A stretch of 64,000 nucleotides of DNA from Dermacentor variabilis (lineage: Eukaryota; Arthropoda; Arachnida; Ixodida; Ixodidae). The DNA lies in the NCBI RefSeq assembly GCF_050947875.1, contig NC_134570.1, positions 242,350,584-242,414,583 on the forward strand, in the 5' to 3' direction. How positions within the stretch are numbered: position 1 is the first letter of the stretch; each line of letters starts with the position of its first letter. The notes under the pieces were generated by a model. That model was not told the origin of the DNA. It worked only from the letters and a program-made list of their open reading frames with translations, and searched no databases. The position numbers and the translations under genes were made by a program. This document shows, piece by piece, positions 19,471 through 30,532 of the stretch.

Positions 19471-21519
19471 ATTAAAATCGAGTGGTTGCCTCTGCAATAC
19501 ATGTGCTGCGTATCACATCGGCGTATCTAAAGCGTTATTCGCGAATCCTTTCAGTTTCAGGAATTGAAGGGTCGGAATGAGTCCCGTGTGGTCAATATAG
19601 TGCATGATGACAGTAGGAGACACAGACCAAAAGAATTAGGATGGAAATAAGTTTCGGGTCCGTGCGATTGCATTTTTTAAATAACGTTGTTTATTGCCTC
19701 AGGGCATAGAGGAATATGTAAAAAGGAAATTAAAAGGGGTATTAAATGAGAGAAAAAAGGTTGGGTGTTCTTAGGCCGGTGTCTTCCACTCCTTAAGTTT
19801 CAGTAATATGACGCGTCAGCTTACTCCTAAAAAATGTGAATGGGGTTCAGAACAGGTAATACAAAGCATAGCAAAAATTTATTGCACATCGTAGTAATAG
19901 CAAAGCACTGCACATCATACATTCAGGGTAACTCAAAATACGAGATATCACATTTACACATGCTTCTGTGTATATTTGAAAGAAAAACATTAAACATTGA
20001 ACACCCACTAAGAAATGGGGAGGCAGGGATATTACTTTCCTCTAAATAAAAAAATTAAGACGTTCGACCTTGAAGCAATATGCAACTTAGCGCACCCTTT
20101 TAAGTTTAGAGCACCCTCCCTGCTGCCTCGACGACACATAGCCGGACGTGCAGCCAGGGGCGAAGCAGTGACGCTGCCTCGCGTTTTTTTGCGTTGGAAT
20201 TCATCTGTTCTGCGAAGTCCGGCACTCACATTAACATGTCAGCAGCGAAACACATATTGCCACAAACGAGATAACACTTTGGCAGCCGCGAAGAAACAGG
20301 AACGCTGTCGCGCCGGCCAGACACCGCGGCAAGCTGCACACGCGCGCAACCGCGTGACTGCATCGCCAAGCTGACCGCAGCGCCACCGCGGCCTTTGCGG
20401 CAGCGCATGAACGAGAGGATCGCATTTTCTCGGCGGATATGCCGGCGCTGGCGTCACCTCTCCCTTCTAGCCACCATAGCCACGTCTCGCGTGCTTTTTT
20501 TACCATGATAATACCAAGGCAAGAAGTTACATTAAATTACCTTCTGCGGAGCGACGAAGTGACAACAAGTAAACAGTGGCATAAAAAAAAACAGGTAGGT
20601 AGCGCCATCTAGCGATGCAGAGTTTACTTAGAGGGGTGTTAAGAATGGCGAGCTGCAATGCCAAATTGCCACCCAGTTACGACTGGGGAAAGCAACATGT
20701 CGGGAGCATCGCCGCGAACTTCTAGCCACAGCGTGACTAAAACGACTTTGTGTCGGGGAACAAGACGCGCATCCCCCACTCTCCGTCGCTTCAGCTAGGA
20801 TGCGTTCGATGAAGCGGGCTTTGTGCTGAAACCGCCGCCATCCTCTAGCCTCATCGCCGTTGTGACGGAATGAGTTCGGCGGGCGAACTATTGTGCCCAA
20901 ACTCCCCAGCGTGGACCTGATCTGCTACGCGTGCGCGAGCTGCCGCGGGAAAGCCGTTTTTTGTTGCTTCCCACGCGCCGACCGGGACGCAGGACCAAGA
21001 CCTACTGTATAAGGGGCGACCTGCGCGTGCGGCGCTGCGCCAGCGCCGCTGATTTGCTTTTGCTTGTGTGGCTTTTTTTAGTTTTCCAAACCGCCGCCGC
21101 GAACAGTGGCGCTAGTGCTCACCCCCACCTACCCCAACCGCGTGGCCGGCCGCACGCACGGGCAGCAACCATTTTCAGCGAGAGCACGCAAGGACGCAAA
21201 CGCACGCGCGCGAAACAATCGATTAGCTGAGTGCTTGGTGATCTGTTGGTGTCGCTAGATCTTGATTACCAGATTCTGTTTCAGTGACACTGTGATTCTC
21301 AGCCCCGTGGGCGCTGGCTTTCGCGTTTGCGGCTTCTTCATGCACGATGGTTTACTTCTGCATACCGTTGTGAAAGTCAAGCGGCCGAGCATCAAGAGGA
21401 ATTTCATTTCATGAGTTCCCAGTGACCGATATTAGGAACCAATGGTTGAAACCTGAACAAAAAAAAAATGGCTGGGGCTTAGCTAAGGTTAAGCCTGGAT
21501 ATCTTGAAGCGAAAAGGTT
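19471..21519. other. unassigned; LINE-like tail near 19680
   Basis: At 19680-19705 the minus strand reads TGCCCTGAGGCAATAAAC, resembling LINE 3' ends and suggesting a minus-strand LINE remnant to its right. The 20.1-21.2-kb part is GC-rich with overlapping ORFs on both strands and no domain. Confidence 0.3.
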
Positions 21520-21775
21520 CGGTGATGCTTATGGTTTAGCGTATAGTTATGCTTTATGATTTAGCCTATGATTATTCTTACGGTTTAGCTTATGGTTATG
21601 CTTTATGATTTAGCCTATGGATTTGCTTACGGTTTAACTTATGGATATGCTTATGGTTTAAGTTATATGGATATGGCTTACGGTTTAGCTTATGCTTTAT
21701 GATTTAGCCTATGGTTATATATGATTATGGTTTCACTTATGGATATGCTTTGGTAAGCTTATGGTTATGCTATAC
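21520..21775. repeat. GCTTATGGTTTA minisatellite
   Basis: Degenerate tandem array of 12-mer-like words (GCTTATGGTTTA, GCTTTATGATTTAGCCTATG) over about 250 bp, with units grouped in higher-order blocks. No coding content. Confidence 0.85.
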
Positions 21776-21833
21776 GTGTGCCTTGTGTAGTGATGCAAAT
21801 TGCTTATGAATGATATATACCATAAGTTATGCA

Positions 21834-22037
21834 TGCTGAGAACGAGGTCGCGGGATCGAATCCCGGCCACGGCGGCCGCATTTCGATGGGGGCGAAATGG
21901 GAAAACACCCGTGTGCTTAGATTTAGGTGCGCGTTAAAGAACCCCAGGTGGTCAAAATTTCCGGATTCCTCCACTACGGCGTGCCTCATAATCAGAAAGT
22001 GGTTTTGGTACGTAAAACACCAAATATTATTATTATT
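21834..22037 (+). repeat. tRNA-derived SINE (family 2, copy 2) with TSD
   Basis: A 204-bp SINE, 5'-truncated within the tRNA head (box B GGATCGAATCCC is intact). It ends in an (ATT)n tail and is flanked by a perfect 12-bp duplication ATAAGTTATGCA at 21822-21833 and 22038-22049. The TSD and tail show LINE-mediated insertion. The body shares AAAGAACCCCAGGTGGTC with copy 1. Confidence 0.9.
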
Positions 22038-22049
22038 ATAAGTTATGCA

Positions 22050-22990
22050 GGATTATTAATCTTCTTTATTCATCGTTGTTGGGCACATTGTCTTGCGATT
22101 TCTGTACAGCCATAAACACAGCTCTCTGTATCGGTAGTGTCACTCTCTTCTCCTTCCATGTTGAATGCGCACGCCTGTTCTCTGGCAAGCGGTTATATAG
22201 TCGGCCTCCGCGATAAACACGCGCTTGCGGCGAACGTCAAACGACGACGCATAGCGCGCGGCAGTGGCCACCTGCGCCGACTCCGAACACGCTTACGGAG
22301 CCAATTCCGACATACGCCGGCTGGCGCGAAGCGTGGTGTCGACTAACGCAGCGAAGCTTTTCGTTTAAAAAGCCCAACTCCAGAAAAGTGCTTAAAGTGT
22401 AGTGACTACCTGTGTGATGGCACAATAAAGCGCCCTTGGAATTTTTCAAGCTAGACTTTCGTTATCATTTGTTAAAGTGGCGTAAATAAATACGTCAATA
22501 ACAGCACATTTTTACGATTGTAGCATGCACTGCAATTAAAACCACTCACGTTCTGCCGCGCTCTAAACGGCACGTCACTTTAGTGAACGTGCCGAATGCA
22601 GCAAAGGAACGCGTGGGCCCTGCAAAGCGGTACGTAGTGCGTTCATTGCGTCCGGCTCGGGACTAGCGAAACCTACGGGAGAATGAAGTGCGGGCGCGCT
22701 CAGACCTCGGCTAGCGCGGAAAGTGCGCACCAGACCTTATTGGCACTACGGCACTAACCAACATTTTAGCAGACAATGAGGAAAAAAAAAGCTCTAAGGG
22801 ATTACACTATTTCAATCCTAGCGGCCGCGAAAGTAGTTAAAAATTTAATTGCACTGCACAGCGTAGATACTATATTTGGGGCATGTATCGCATGTATCGA
22901 CGCGGATTTTTCTAGCCGCACCCTGTCAATAATGTGAAATGCCGAGTTTACTGCAGCTCCTCTGCGAATTTTTACCGTCATCGCCGTACT
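22050..22990. other. unassigned
   Basis: No domain or repeat identified. ORFs under 80 codons on both strands. Confidence 0.4.
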
Positions 22991-23039
22991 CCTAAAGGCA
23001 GGGCCGGAGCGTTTCGGGCGTTGCTTGAGGGTGAGCACT

Positions 23040-23648
23040 GGCGGCCTCTACCGGCACGCTTGGTCCCTACTCAATGACCACGTGGTATTTCTTCGGCCGC
23101 GCGCTGCCGTAGGCGACCACGGGATGCGCAGGTTCGCCCTTTATACAGTAGGTCGTGCGCAGGACAACGAGCTACCCAGAATGGCTCCGAGCTACCCGGA
23201 ACGGCTCCCCTCTGACGTCGTTTCCGGACATTCGCCCGTGGGTGCCTTTGTGTGTGTAAACTGTCCTGCGGAGAGGCGGCGAGTTTACAATAAGTAAACG
23301 AACGTTCGCGTCACCTTGTATCGCGGGAGGACCGAGTGTTTAAAAACTGCTGTGGTGAGAATGCTCGAGGCACTTTTTTCTTAAGCAGTCATGTTGGACT
23401 GACTCTCTTTTTCTTAAGCAGTCATGTTAGACTGATGCACTTTTCTCAAGCAGTCATGTTAGACTGATTTAAATACTGTAAATAAACCCATATTCCTCGT
23501 TCTCGATGAGAAGCAGTTCTTCCCTTCATCAACGTCCTCAGCGTGGATAAGTTGGACGACGGCATGGGCCAGCTACCTTCGAATTCATGCCGGACTCCAA
23601 TCTTGACAACGGATCACGAGCGATGGGATTGAGCCCTCAATCCTGACA
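23040..23648 (+). mobile_element. LTR family A, plus-oriented part (rearranged copy)
   Basis: Plus-strand sequence equivalent to the 3' two-thirds of the family-A LTR: a GGAAACGACGTCAGAG block, GGACCGAGTGTTTAAAA (TATA region), GTAAATAAACCC (poly(A) signal), ending CTCAATCCTGACA at 23648. The 5' boundary is unclear. It is directly followed by a minus-oriented piece of the same LTR, so this copy is inverted or composite. Confidence 0.7.
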
Positions 23649-23689
23649 GCGGTGGCGGGTTCAGGCACAAAGCCTGCTTCGTCGCACTC

Positions 23690-23854
23690 ATCTTGGCTCC
23701 AGCGACGGAGAGTCGAGGACGCGCGTATTGTTCTCCACACACAGTCGACTTTGTGAAGCTGTGGCTTGAGGTTTGCGGTGACGTTCCAGGAAAGTGGACG
23801 CCCGCTGTCGCAACTGGCTGGCAAAACTTGCACGTCAGCGGGCCGTTCTTAACA
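23690..23854 (-). mobile_element. LTR family A, minus-oriented 5' fragment
   Basis: Begins on the minus strand with TGTTAAGAACGGCCC at 23854 and extends through the CCAGCCAGTTGCGACAGCG block shared with copies at 4.1 and 37.1 kb. It abuts the CR1-1 LINE at 23855. Confidence 0.75.
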
Positions 23855-23879
23855 GGCTGAACGTGGGAAGAATGATGAG

Positions 23880-25554
23880 GCAAAAGTGGTATGTGCGCAC
23901 GTGGACAGGCGACTTGAAGGGGATGACCAATGCGGAGTGAAATGCGTGCAGGAGGACTGATTTAGGGTGGATGATGAAGTGAGCTGTAAAAGAACCTATG
24001 AAATAAGTACATAGTAGTGATACGACGCTGACCAGCCGGGGTTGCTAAGCCAGATTCTGTTTTTAATGATGATATACTGACGTTATATGAATAGCATGAA
24101 TGAATGAATCTTGTGGCACGGTTCTGTACTTATTCTAGACAGTTTATTAGATATTTTTGGTTAGGGCTCCAGATGGCAGAGGCATATCCCAGCTTAGAGC
24201 GTACGAGTGACTTGTATGCAAGAAATGTTAGGTTTGGTGGTGCTAGACGTAGATGACGTTTTAGGAAACCAAGGCTTCTGTTAGCAGATCATATCACTCT
24301 AGTGACATGCGTGTTCCAGGTTAGATCGTTAGACAACGTTACGCCTCGGTATTTGTAAGACTGTGTTAATGCTATCGTGACGTGCGAGATTGTATAAGGG
24401 AACAGGAGAGGATTACGTTTTCGATGAAATGACATGAGGTTGCATTTATCGGGGTTTAATTCCATGAGCCATTGGTTACACCAGTCCTGGACGCAAGTTA
24501 AATCACTTTGGAGAGTTAGTTGATCAGAGGATTTACTAATTGTGCGATATATAACACAGTCATCGGCAAAGATACGAACGTTACAGGAGACATGTGGTGG
24601 TAGGTCGTTAATATATATTAAAAAATAGAAGGGGACCAAGGACTGACCCTTGCGGGACGTCTGATGAGACCTAGAGGCTTGATTATTAACGTGAACAAAT
24701 TGGGTACGGTTTGCCAGAAATTCTTTTATCCACTGCAGTACGTTAAGGCTTTCGCGAAATCTAGGAAGATTGAGTCAGTTTGAAGGTTAGGATCAAGGGC
24801 CATGTGCAGGTCATGGACAAAAATAGCTAATTGTGTTTCACAAGATAGGTTCTTACGGAAGCCGTGTTGAGAATGATGAAAGAAATTAATAGAGTCAAGG
24901 AAGCTCATTATGCAAGAATAGATTACATGTTCCATGATTTTGCATGGGACACTAGTTAAAGAGATGGGGCGATAATTAAGGGGCGATTCTTTGTTACCTG
25001 ATTTGAAGACCGGAACGACCTTCCCCACCTTCCTATCGCTGGGTATGCTACCTGTGGAGATCCTGTGAACAGTAATGATAAGTACACTGAAGAAGCATGC
25101 CGAAGGCTTTTAGGAGTTTGCTGGTGATTTCGTCAGCACCTGCAGAAGATGACATCTTAATATTTTCAATGGTACCGGTGATGCCATGTGCAGCGAATAT
25201 GACTGGTGCCATGAGCGATCTTGGTTGGGTAGTAGGGACAAATGTTGGCATATCAATTTTGTTTGTGAGGACGGATGAAAATGCAGTGTTAAGTATATTT
25301 GCACACTCAACGTCGCTCACTTCCTCGCCAAGTGTGATGATAGGCGCATGATCAGGGTTTAGAACTTGCCAGAACTTTCTGGGGTTATTGGTTAGGATCT
25401 TCGGCAGGTCAGTAGGAAAAAATGCGTGTTTGGCATTAGAAATGGACCATAAATATGTCGACTCGGCTTTGTAGTATTTATTCCATGCGCATTCGCTTGG
25501 GTTTAGTTTTGCTGCACGGAAAAGTCGTTTCTTCTTGTTCTCAAGTGTTTTCAA
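23880..25554 (-). pseudogene. CR1-1 ORF2 reverse transcriptase
   Basis: Pieces in order: pre-RT region and SSAGADEITSKLLK (25554-25048); VVPVFKSGNKESPLNYRPIS, HSQHGFRKNLSCETQL and FLDFAKA with the first palm Asp (25028-24726); then DVPQGSVLGP and IFADDCVIYR (FADD catalytic box, 24660-24540). The C-terminal domain includes [17 protein letters not shown] and, near 24100, RATRFIHSCYSY. A deletion of about 20 residues follows FAKA, and frameshifts lie near 24640, 24290 and 25040. Confidence 0.87.
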
Positions 25555-25699
25555 GGACTTCGTGAACCATGGTTTGCTATGATTGGCACGAAATGTAATG
25601 GTGGGAATGAATTTGGATGTTAGTTCGGCAATTTTGGCTTTAAAAGTAAGCCAGTTGTCCTCAATGGATCGGTCGTGAAAACCTCTTTCGAATCCTGGA

Positions 25700-26480
25700 A
25701 GAAAAGCGATTGGTTGTTCATTTCATTGTAATCGCCTTTGTCGTAAAGGCAAATCGTTTTGTGGAACGTTTGGCGCGATCTCGTGATGAAGGTGAAAGTA
25801 GCATGTATAATTTTGTGGTCGCTAACTTCGCGGAGTTAAGTAAGATTTGCTAAACTTTCATGGTGATTAGTTAGTATAAGGTCCAAGATGTTTGACGAAT
25901 CACGTACGACGCGTGTTTACTAAATGGGTGAGATTAAAATTTAGACAGACGTCAAGGAAGTTAGTTATTTCTTCATTGCTTGTTGGTGTGAAGTTCTGCA
26001 AGTCAATAGACGGGAAGTTAAAACCGCCAAAAAGAAGAATGCGCGCGTTGGGATGTGTAGTAGTAAGTTGATTTAGGCTATCATTTAGGTAATAAGAAAA
26101 TTTTGGATAGCTGTAGGGCGGTCTGTAACAGACACCTAGTATGACGGTTGAGGTGCGGAACGGCAGATTACTCATAGTAGTTCAAGTTCTGATTGGGTGT
26201 TAATAACAGAACAAAGCAATTGCTGGTTAGTGGCAATTAGAACACCTCCTCCTCTGGAGCTCTTGCGGTCCTTGCGGAAAACTTTAAATTTAGGTAGATA
26301 GGCAAGAACTTCAGTATCAGTGACGTCATCTGTTAGCCACGTTTCAGTTAGTACAAGTATGTTGCTGGAAGATGATGAAACAAGATTACAGATGTGTTCG
26401 CGTTTGGGGAGGAAACTGCGTATGATTGTGAAAACAATAGAAAAAGAAACATGTGGAAGTTTACCACGAGGACTGCTACC
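25700..26480 (-). pseudogene. CR1-1 ORF2 APE-type endonuclease
   Basis: NILVLTETWLTDD (catalytic Glu kept) and RKDRKSSRGGGVLI lie around 26390-26190. They are followed in another frame by GVCYRPP and ILLFGGFNFPSIDL (26175-25900). The last motif is normally GDFN; here Asp has become Gly (GGT), which would abolish catalysis in this family. The domain nicks target DNA to prime reverse transcription. Frameshifts separate the parts. Confidence 0.82.
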
Positions 26481-26513
26481 AGGAAGTTTAATTTCATGAC
26501 GATGAACCGTATG

Positions 26514-27221
26514 CTATGAGATTTCTTTTACTGTCTGCGATGATTCGTCGAATGCGTACCGTTTAGGACCGATGAACAATGTTTTGTAGCGCAAGCAAAA
26601 TTTTGTAGTTTTAGTTTTGGCAAATCTAACTAGATGCTTACGCGCATCTCGGACAGAGCGTGAAAAATCCTCCCCAATGCTGTAATCAGTCCCTTTTAAC
26701 TTACGGCCATTAGAAAGAATTAGCTCTTTGGTTTTAAAAAATCTCAATTTGACTATTATTGGGCGAGGGCGCCCAGAAGAATGGCGCCCAAGACGGTGAG
26801 CCCGTTCAATTTCTTTTGGGTCAATGGTTAGATCTAAGTGATCACGGCAGAGGCGCAGGACCGTTTCCTCAGATTGGGCGTAGTTTTCCGATGCATTGTT
26901 ATCTGCGATATTATAGAAAATTAAAGTGTTTCGTCGCGAGCGATTTTCGGCGTCATCCATACGGGCTTCTATTCCTCTGATTTCTTTGGCTGTTTGGGTG
27001 GTGTTAGTGCAGATCGTATCCATGTCGGTGCGTAGTGTTACCAGATTTTGATAGTGAGTTTCTAGGTCGGATAACCTATTAGTGAGGTCAGATATAGCCT
27101 GTTCAGTAGTTGTTAGTTGGTTTCTAAGGCCTTGTGACTGACGGGTAGACAGCTTTTTTAGTTCCGCGAGTACAGTGTCGGGACCTGGGTTTGACTCGAT
27201 ATCGCCAGCCAACAACAACAA
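26514..27221 (-). CDS. CR1-1 ORF1 with N-terminal 2A motif
   Basis: 235 codons, open to a stop at 26514-26516. It begins LLLLAGDIESNPGP (27221-27180), which matches the 2A consensus D-[VI]-E-x-N-P-G-P; skipping would occur between the Gly and the final Pro (27183/27182). A coiled coil follows (about residues 15-85), then an RRM-like region RRNTLIFYNIADN...IERAHRLGRH as in L1-type ORF1 proteins that bind element RNA. There is no ATG between the upstream TAG (27222-27224) and the 2A motif, so an intact progenitor must have started further upstream. 2A motifs are known in some CR1-, L2- and Rex-type LINEs. The frame is otherwise undamaged. Confidence 0.82.
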   Translation of the reverse strand: MLLLAGDIESNPGPDTVLAELKKLSTRQSQGLRNQLTTTEQAISDLTNRLSDLETHYQNLVTLRTDMDTICTNTTQTAKEIRGIEARMDDAENRSRRNTLIFYNIADNNASENYAQSEETVLRLCRDHLDLTIDPKEIERAHRLGRHSSGRPRPIIVKLRFFKTKELILSNGRKLKGTDYSIGEDFSRSVRDARKHLVRFAKTKTTKFCLRYKTLFIGPKRYAFDESSQTVKEIS

Positions 27222-27587
27222 CTACATCAGGACATTCAACAACAATCGAAAGGCAGCACTATGGGCTCGGTAGCTGCAGGAGACAGTAGTCACGTGATTT
27301 TTTTGTGACAAGACAATACTGGCTACTGACCTGGCAAACGGTTTTGATGAGTGCATCGTGGCACAGCGACCGAGCCCACAGAGTGCCGCGCGTGGGTGAT
27401 GCTCTTTTATGGACGGCTCTTCGGTTGTTGTCGATGACGGTAACTGAATCCGGGGGCAGTTGAGGAACGGCAGCGGTGGCGCTGCCGGACTACCTGTAGT
27501 TGTAGACAGCTGACCAGGGCTGGCGGACCACTGGAAGCGAAGTGGTTCGCTGGGAGCCGTGGCATCGGACGGCTTTGATGAGTGCAT
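27222..27587 (-). pseudogene. ORF1 leader upstream of 2A, closed by TAG
   Basis: 121 codons in the same frame as ORF1, ending LLLNVLM then TAG (27222-27224) directly before LLLLAGDIES. If the TAG is a decay mutation, this is the leader peptide released by 2A skipping. It contains MHSSKP twice because its DNA includes the duplicated leader unit. It could instead be an upstream ORF. Confidence 0.45.
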
Positions 27588-27610
27588 CGGGGCACAGCGA
27601 CCGAGCCCAC
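27342..27610 (-). repeat. duplicated 5' leader unit of CR1-1
   Basis: A 38-bp block (minus strand GTGGGCTCGGTCGCTGTGCC then CGATGCACTCATCAAA) occurs at 27573-27610 and again at 27342-27379, 231 bp apart. Tandem 5' monomers act as promoters in several LINE families; here that role is an inference. Confidence 0.75.
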
Positions 27611-28235
27611 CTTTCTTTTTTTACTCTTTTATATCTTCGAATGTACGCCCGCATGTATTGATTTAGTTTGTGGGGATTAACGTTTTTAACGTCTCGAAGC
27701 GACTAAATCTATGAGGGAGGTCGTAGTGGATGGCTCCCGATAACTTTATTTAGGTCGCATGGGGATGTTTAACGTGCACTTTGATCGTAGTTGTACGTGG
27801 GCCGGTAAATTCCTCGTTGGCGTTTCGTAATTCTCGCGCGGGCGCGGTAGCGCTGCGCCAGTAGTAGGCGCCTCTGCGTGATTGTATTTCTTTATTAGAT
27901 TTGATTTACTAGTTGTAACAACGTGTCATTTCGTATTATTTCGTACCAAAGCGGCAACGTGAACACTTGTAATGTCACGTGCTCTCCAGAGGTCTCTGTT
28001 AGCCGTTACATGTACCCTCCTGGAGCAGTATATGTAAAAAAAAACGATATATTGTCGCGATTACGAAAGCACCCCGCAACGAAAGAAGCGCCCCGCGACG
28101 ACATACCGCGCCCGTGCGAGGAGAATTGCGGAACACCAACGAGGAATCTCTCCACGGGCCTCTTGCATGCCGGACGCGCCCTCTATATTGGAGGCATGAA
28201 CTTTTTTTACTGCTTAACGTTAACATTTTTTATGC
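27611..28235. other. unassigned
   Basis: Flank of the CR1-1 5' end. No domain recognised; a 115-codon plus ORF (27923-28270) has no known motif. Confidence 0.35.
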
Positions 28236-28239
28236 GTCC

Positions 28240-28735
28240 GATTAAAGGGGGTTGGGACACCAAATTTTGAGACTATAAAAAGCATGTTGTCGGCTGCTTC
28301 CGTATGCAAGGACACCCAGAACGAGGTATTGGACGCGGCAAACATTTCAAATTAATTTTTAATTCAGCTCCAAAAAAGTCATTAAAAAACTCCTTCTCGT
28401 AGTCGAGACCCATCGCCAGCGCGGCAGTTACTACGTCACAGAGGAGGAACGAAAATATTGACGTCATAGCACACTAGCACAAAAACGTGATGTATGATGA
28501 GTAGCGATGAAATGCCGATCACGGAGCCTGCTGAGCCAAGCGACCGAGCATAGCCTCCGCTATGACCGAGCTACAGGCATATAGAAATCCTTTCTTAATG
28601 CAAAGAAGGGGGTAAGGCGTGCAGGCACGGACGCAAGAGGAGAGAAGTGCACAACACGAACGCCGCACGCCGGCCCGCGAACGGCAAACTCCGTGCGGCG
28701 AGTTGCCGTGCGGACGGGCCTTTACACGTTTGATC
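28240..28735 (-). repeat. dispersed repeat, copy in minus orientation
   Basis: On the minus strand: AAAGGCCCGTCCGCACGGC, GTTTGCCGTTCGCGGGCC, later CGTTCCTCCTCTGTGACG and finally AAAATTTGGTGTCCCAACCCCCTTTAA. The same landmarks in the same order occur in plus orientation at 33915-34595, so the two are diverged inverted copies. Probably a MITE-like DNA element; ends and TSD not resolved. Confidence 0.6.
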
Positions 28736-28919
28736 GTGTAAAGGCTGTTTCACATGCTGCGACTGCAACGACGAAAATCGGTGCTGTCGCACGCGTCGCA
28801 ATGCGATTTTTAGAGGGCTCATTTCACATGATTGCGATTTCAACAATGCGACTGGTGCGACGCCCAGGGTTGCTTACAGCCAGGTTTCGCGGCACACGCT
28901 GCATAATTACTTTATTGTA

Positions 28920-30500
28920 GTGAATAAAACGTTTACACTATAATATTATTGACTTATCTTGATTAGAAGCAAATAATATGTACGTTTACTAATTTAAAAC
29001 CGTTAGTTAAGATTTGTCTTGGAGTGCGCGACGGCGGTTTCTGTAGATCAGTGCAACATCGCGCACGTAAACAGCTGTTCGCAGGTGGTTCAGCAATTCT
29101 TTATTCTATGGTTCAGCGCTGTGTGTTGTCTTATCTACCTTCTATGACCGTTTCGTTTTGCCTGCGCTACAACAATCTATAAGATGGCCTACCGACAAGT
29201 TCATATAGCTGCCCTCACCGTATATGCAGTATTCGGAGTTCGGCTGCACGAAGTTGTCGTGTCAGCCCAACAAGATCCTCGCGCTACCCGTGCTCGGCGT
29301 CAGCTTTTGGAGAAATGATGCGTGTACAATGCCCGTCATTGCGCATATGTGGTGCCTGCTCCTAGCCATATTCTTACGCCAAACGCATCAAGAAGCACCA
29401 ACCCGAACGCCCGCGTGTGCCCCTGAACGAAGCCTCAAACGATCTGTGTGATTACGACGTGGAATGAACATTGTGTTGTGAAATTCAACCTTAGCGCTAG
29501 CCTGGTTCGTCCATCGCCGTGCTTGCGCTGCGAATATATATATGGGAGCCCTCTATAAATATTTCTAAAGGCGCAAAAGCCGACGAATCAAATGTTTCGA
29601 GCAGTTACCGTCACTTTTGTAGAAACCTGTACGTTGTAACATAGCATTCTAAAAGACACACTTCTCGTCCACTTTGTTGTCCCGTGTCTCGCGCTGGTAC
29701 TATACTCGGAACTTCTAACAAGAAGACCATATCAATACGCGCTATCCATAATGCAGGATCGTGGGCCCACGGCAGGCGCACTTGCCGTAGAATTTTTCAG
29801 CTTTCTGCTCAGCCTCGCACGCCTCTCACGCTTAGCCTGTTCTGTGGAAATAAATATTATTATCAATGTTATTAGATATTATAGTTTCTTCACTGTAATT
29901 TATAGCAATCTTCCAGATTTCTTAAGATAGTCATGCATTTAACCTGTATTAGATCAACATTGTTACGACATGCTTATGGGAGTCATTTCAAACTAGATTG
30001 CTCAGCCAGAGAAAGTACAAGTGCAAGCCTCCATGTTTATTCCAATTTGGTATTCCTAAACAGATTATATTGGCAGAATTTTGTGTCTGCTTGCATTTCC
30101 TGCAATTCGATGTTCAGAGCTGGAAAAACTGATTCCTTTTCTTGCTGTCGAAAGGCTGCTTCAATGTCGATAGCAAGCTATAATTATTCATTTCGAAAGT
30201 GTTAAGCAATGACTATATGTCTAAGCTTATCAATGCATTTTTGTTCCACGAACACAATCAAGTTTTCTCTCCGTCTCATTGACAGCCATGGAATGAAACC
30301 GTTCACTTTCATAAGTATCAGGATGCAAACATTCTGGAGTTTGTCCTGAGCATTTGTCTGCATCCTATAGTGTGCATGTTTGTATCAAGTTATGGTGTTA
30401 CAATCTATAGTAATTAACTATAGTGCAACAGAAATACGATGGACAGGAACGAAGTGAACACACAGAGCACTTCGTTCTTGTCTGTTGTCAATCTGTTGCA
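28920..30500. other. unassigned AT-rich interior
   Basis: No ORF above 95 codons and no domain. TTTCTTATTAT-type low-complexity only. Confidence 0.4.
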
Positions 30501-30532
30501 CTTTAGTTAATAATGATTACACACAAAGTCAT

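Larger units (their letters stand above)
23856..27610 (-). mobile_element. CR1-1: CR1-like LINE with two ORFs
   Basis: Minus-strand non-LTR retrotransposon: duplicated 5' leader (27342-27610), ORF1 with a 2A motif, coiled coil and RNA-binding fold (27221-26514), and ORF2 with APE endonuclease (about 26480-25700) and reverse transcriptase (about 25554-23880). The 3' end is cut by an LTR fragment at 23855. ORF2 carries several frameshifts, a small deletion in the RT palm and a changed endonuclease residue, so the copy is dead. The clade is assigned by motif style (TETWL, SxGxDxI, FADD), not by phylogeny. Confidence 0.88.

Noticed and set aside
21520..21775. CRISPR-like or telomere-like array
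   Set aside because: Units are degenerate and directly tandem with no spacers; a eukaryotic minisatellite explains it.
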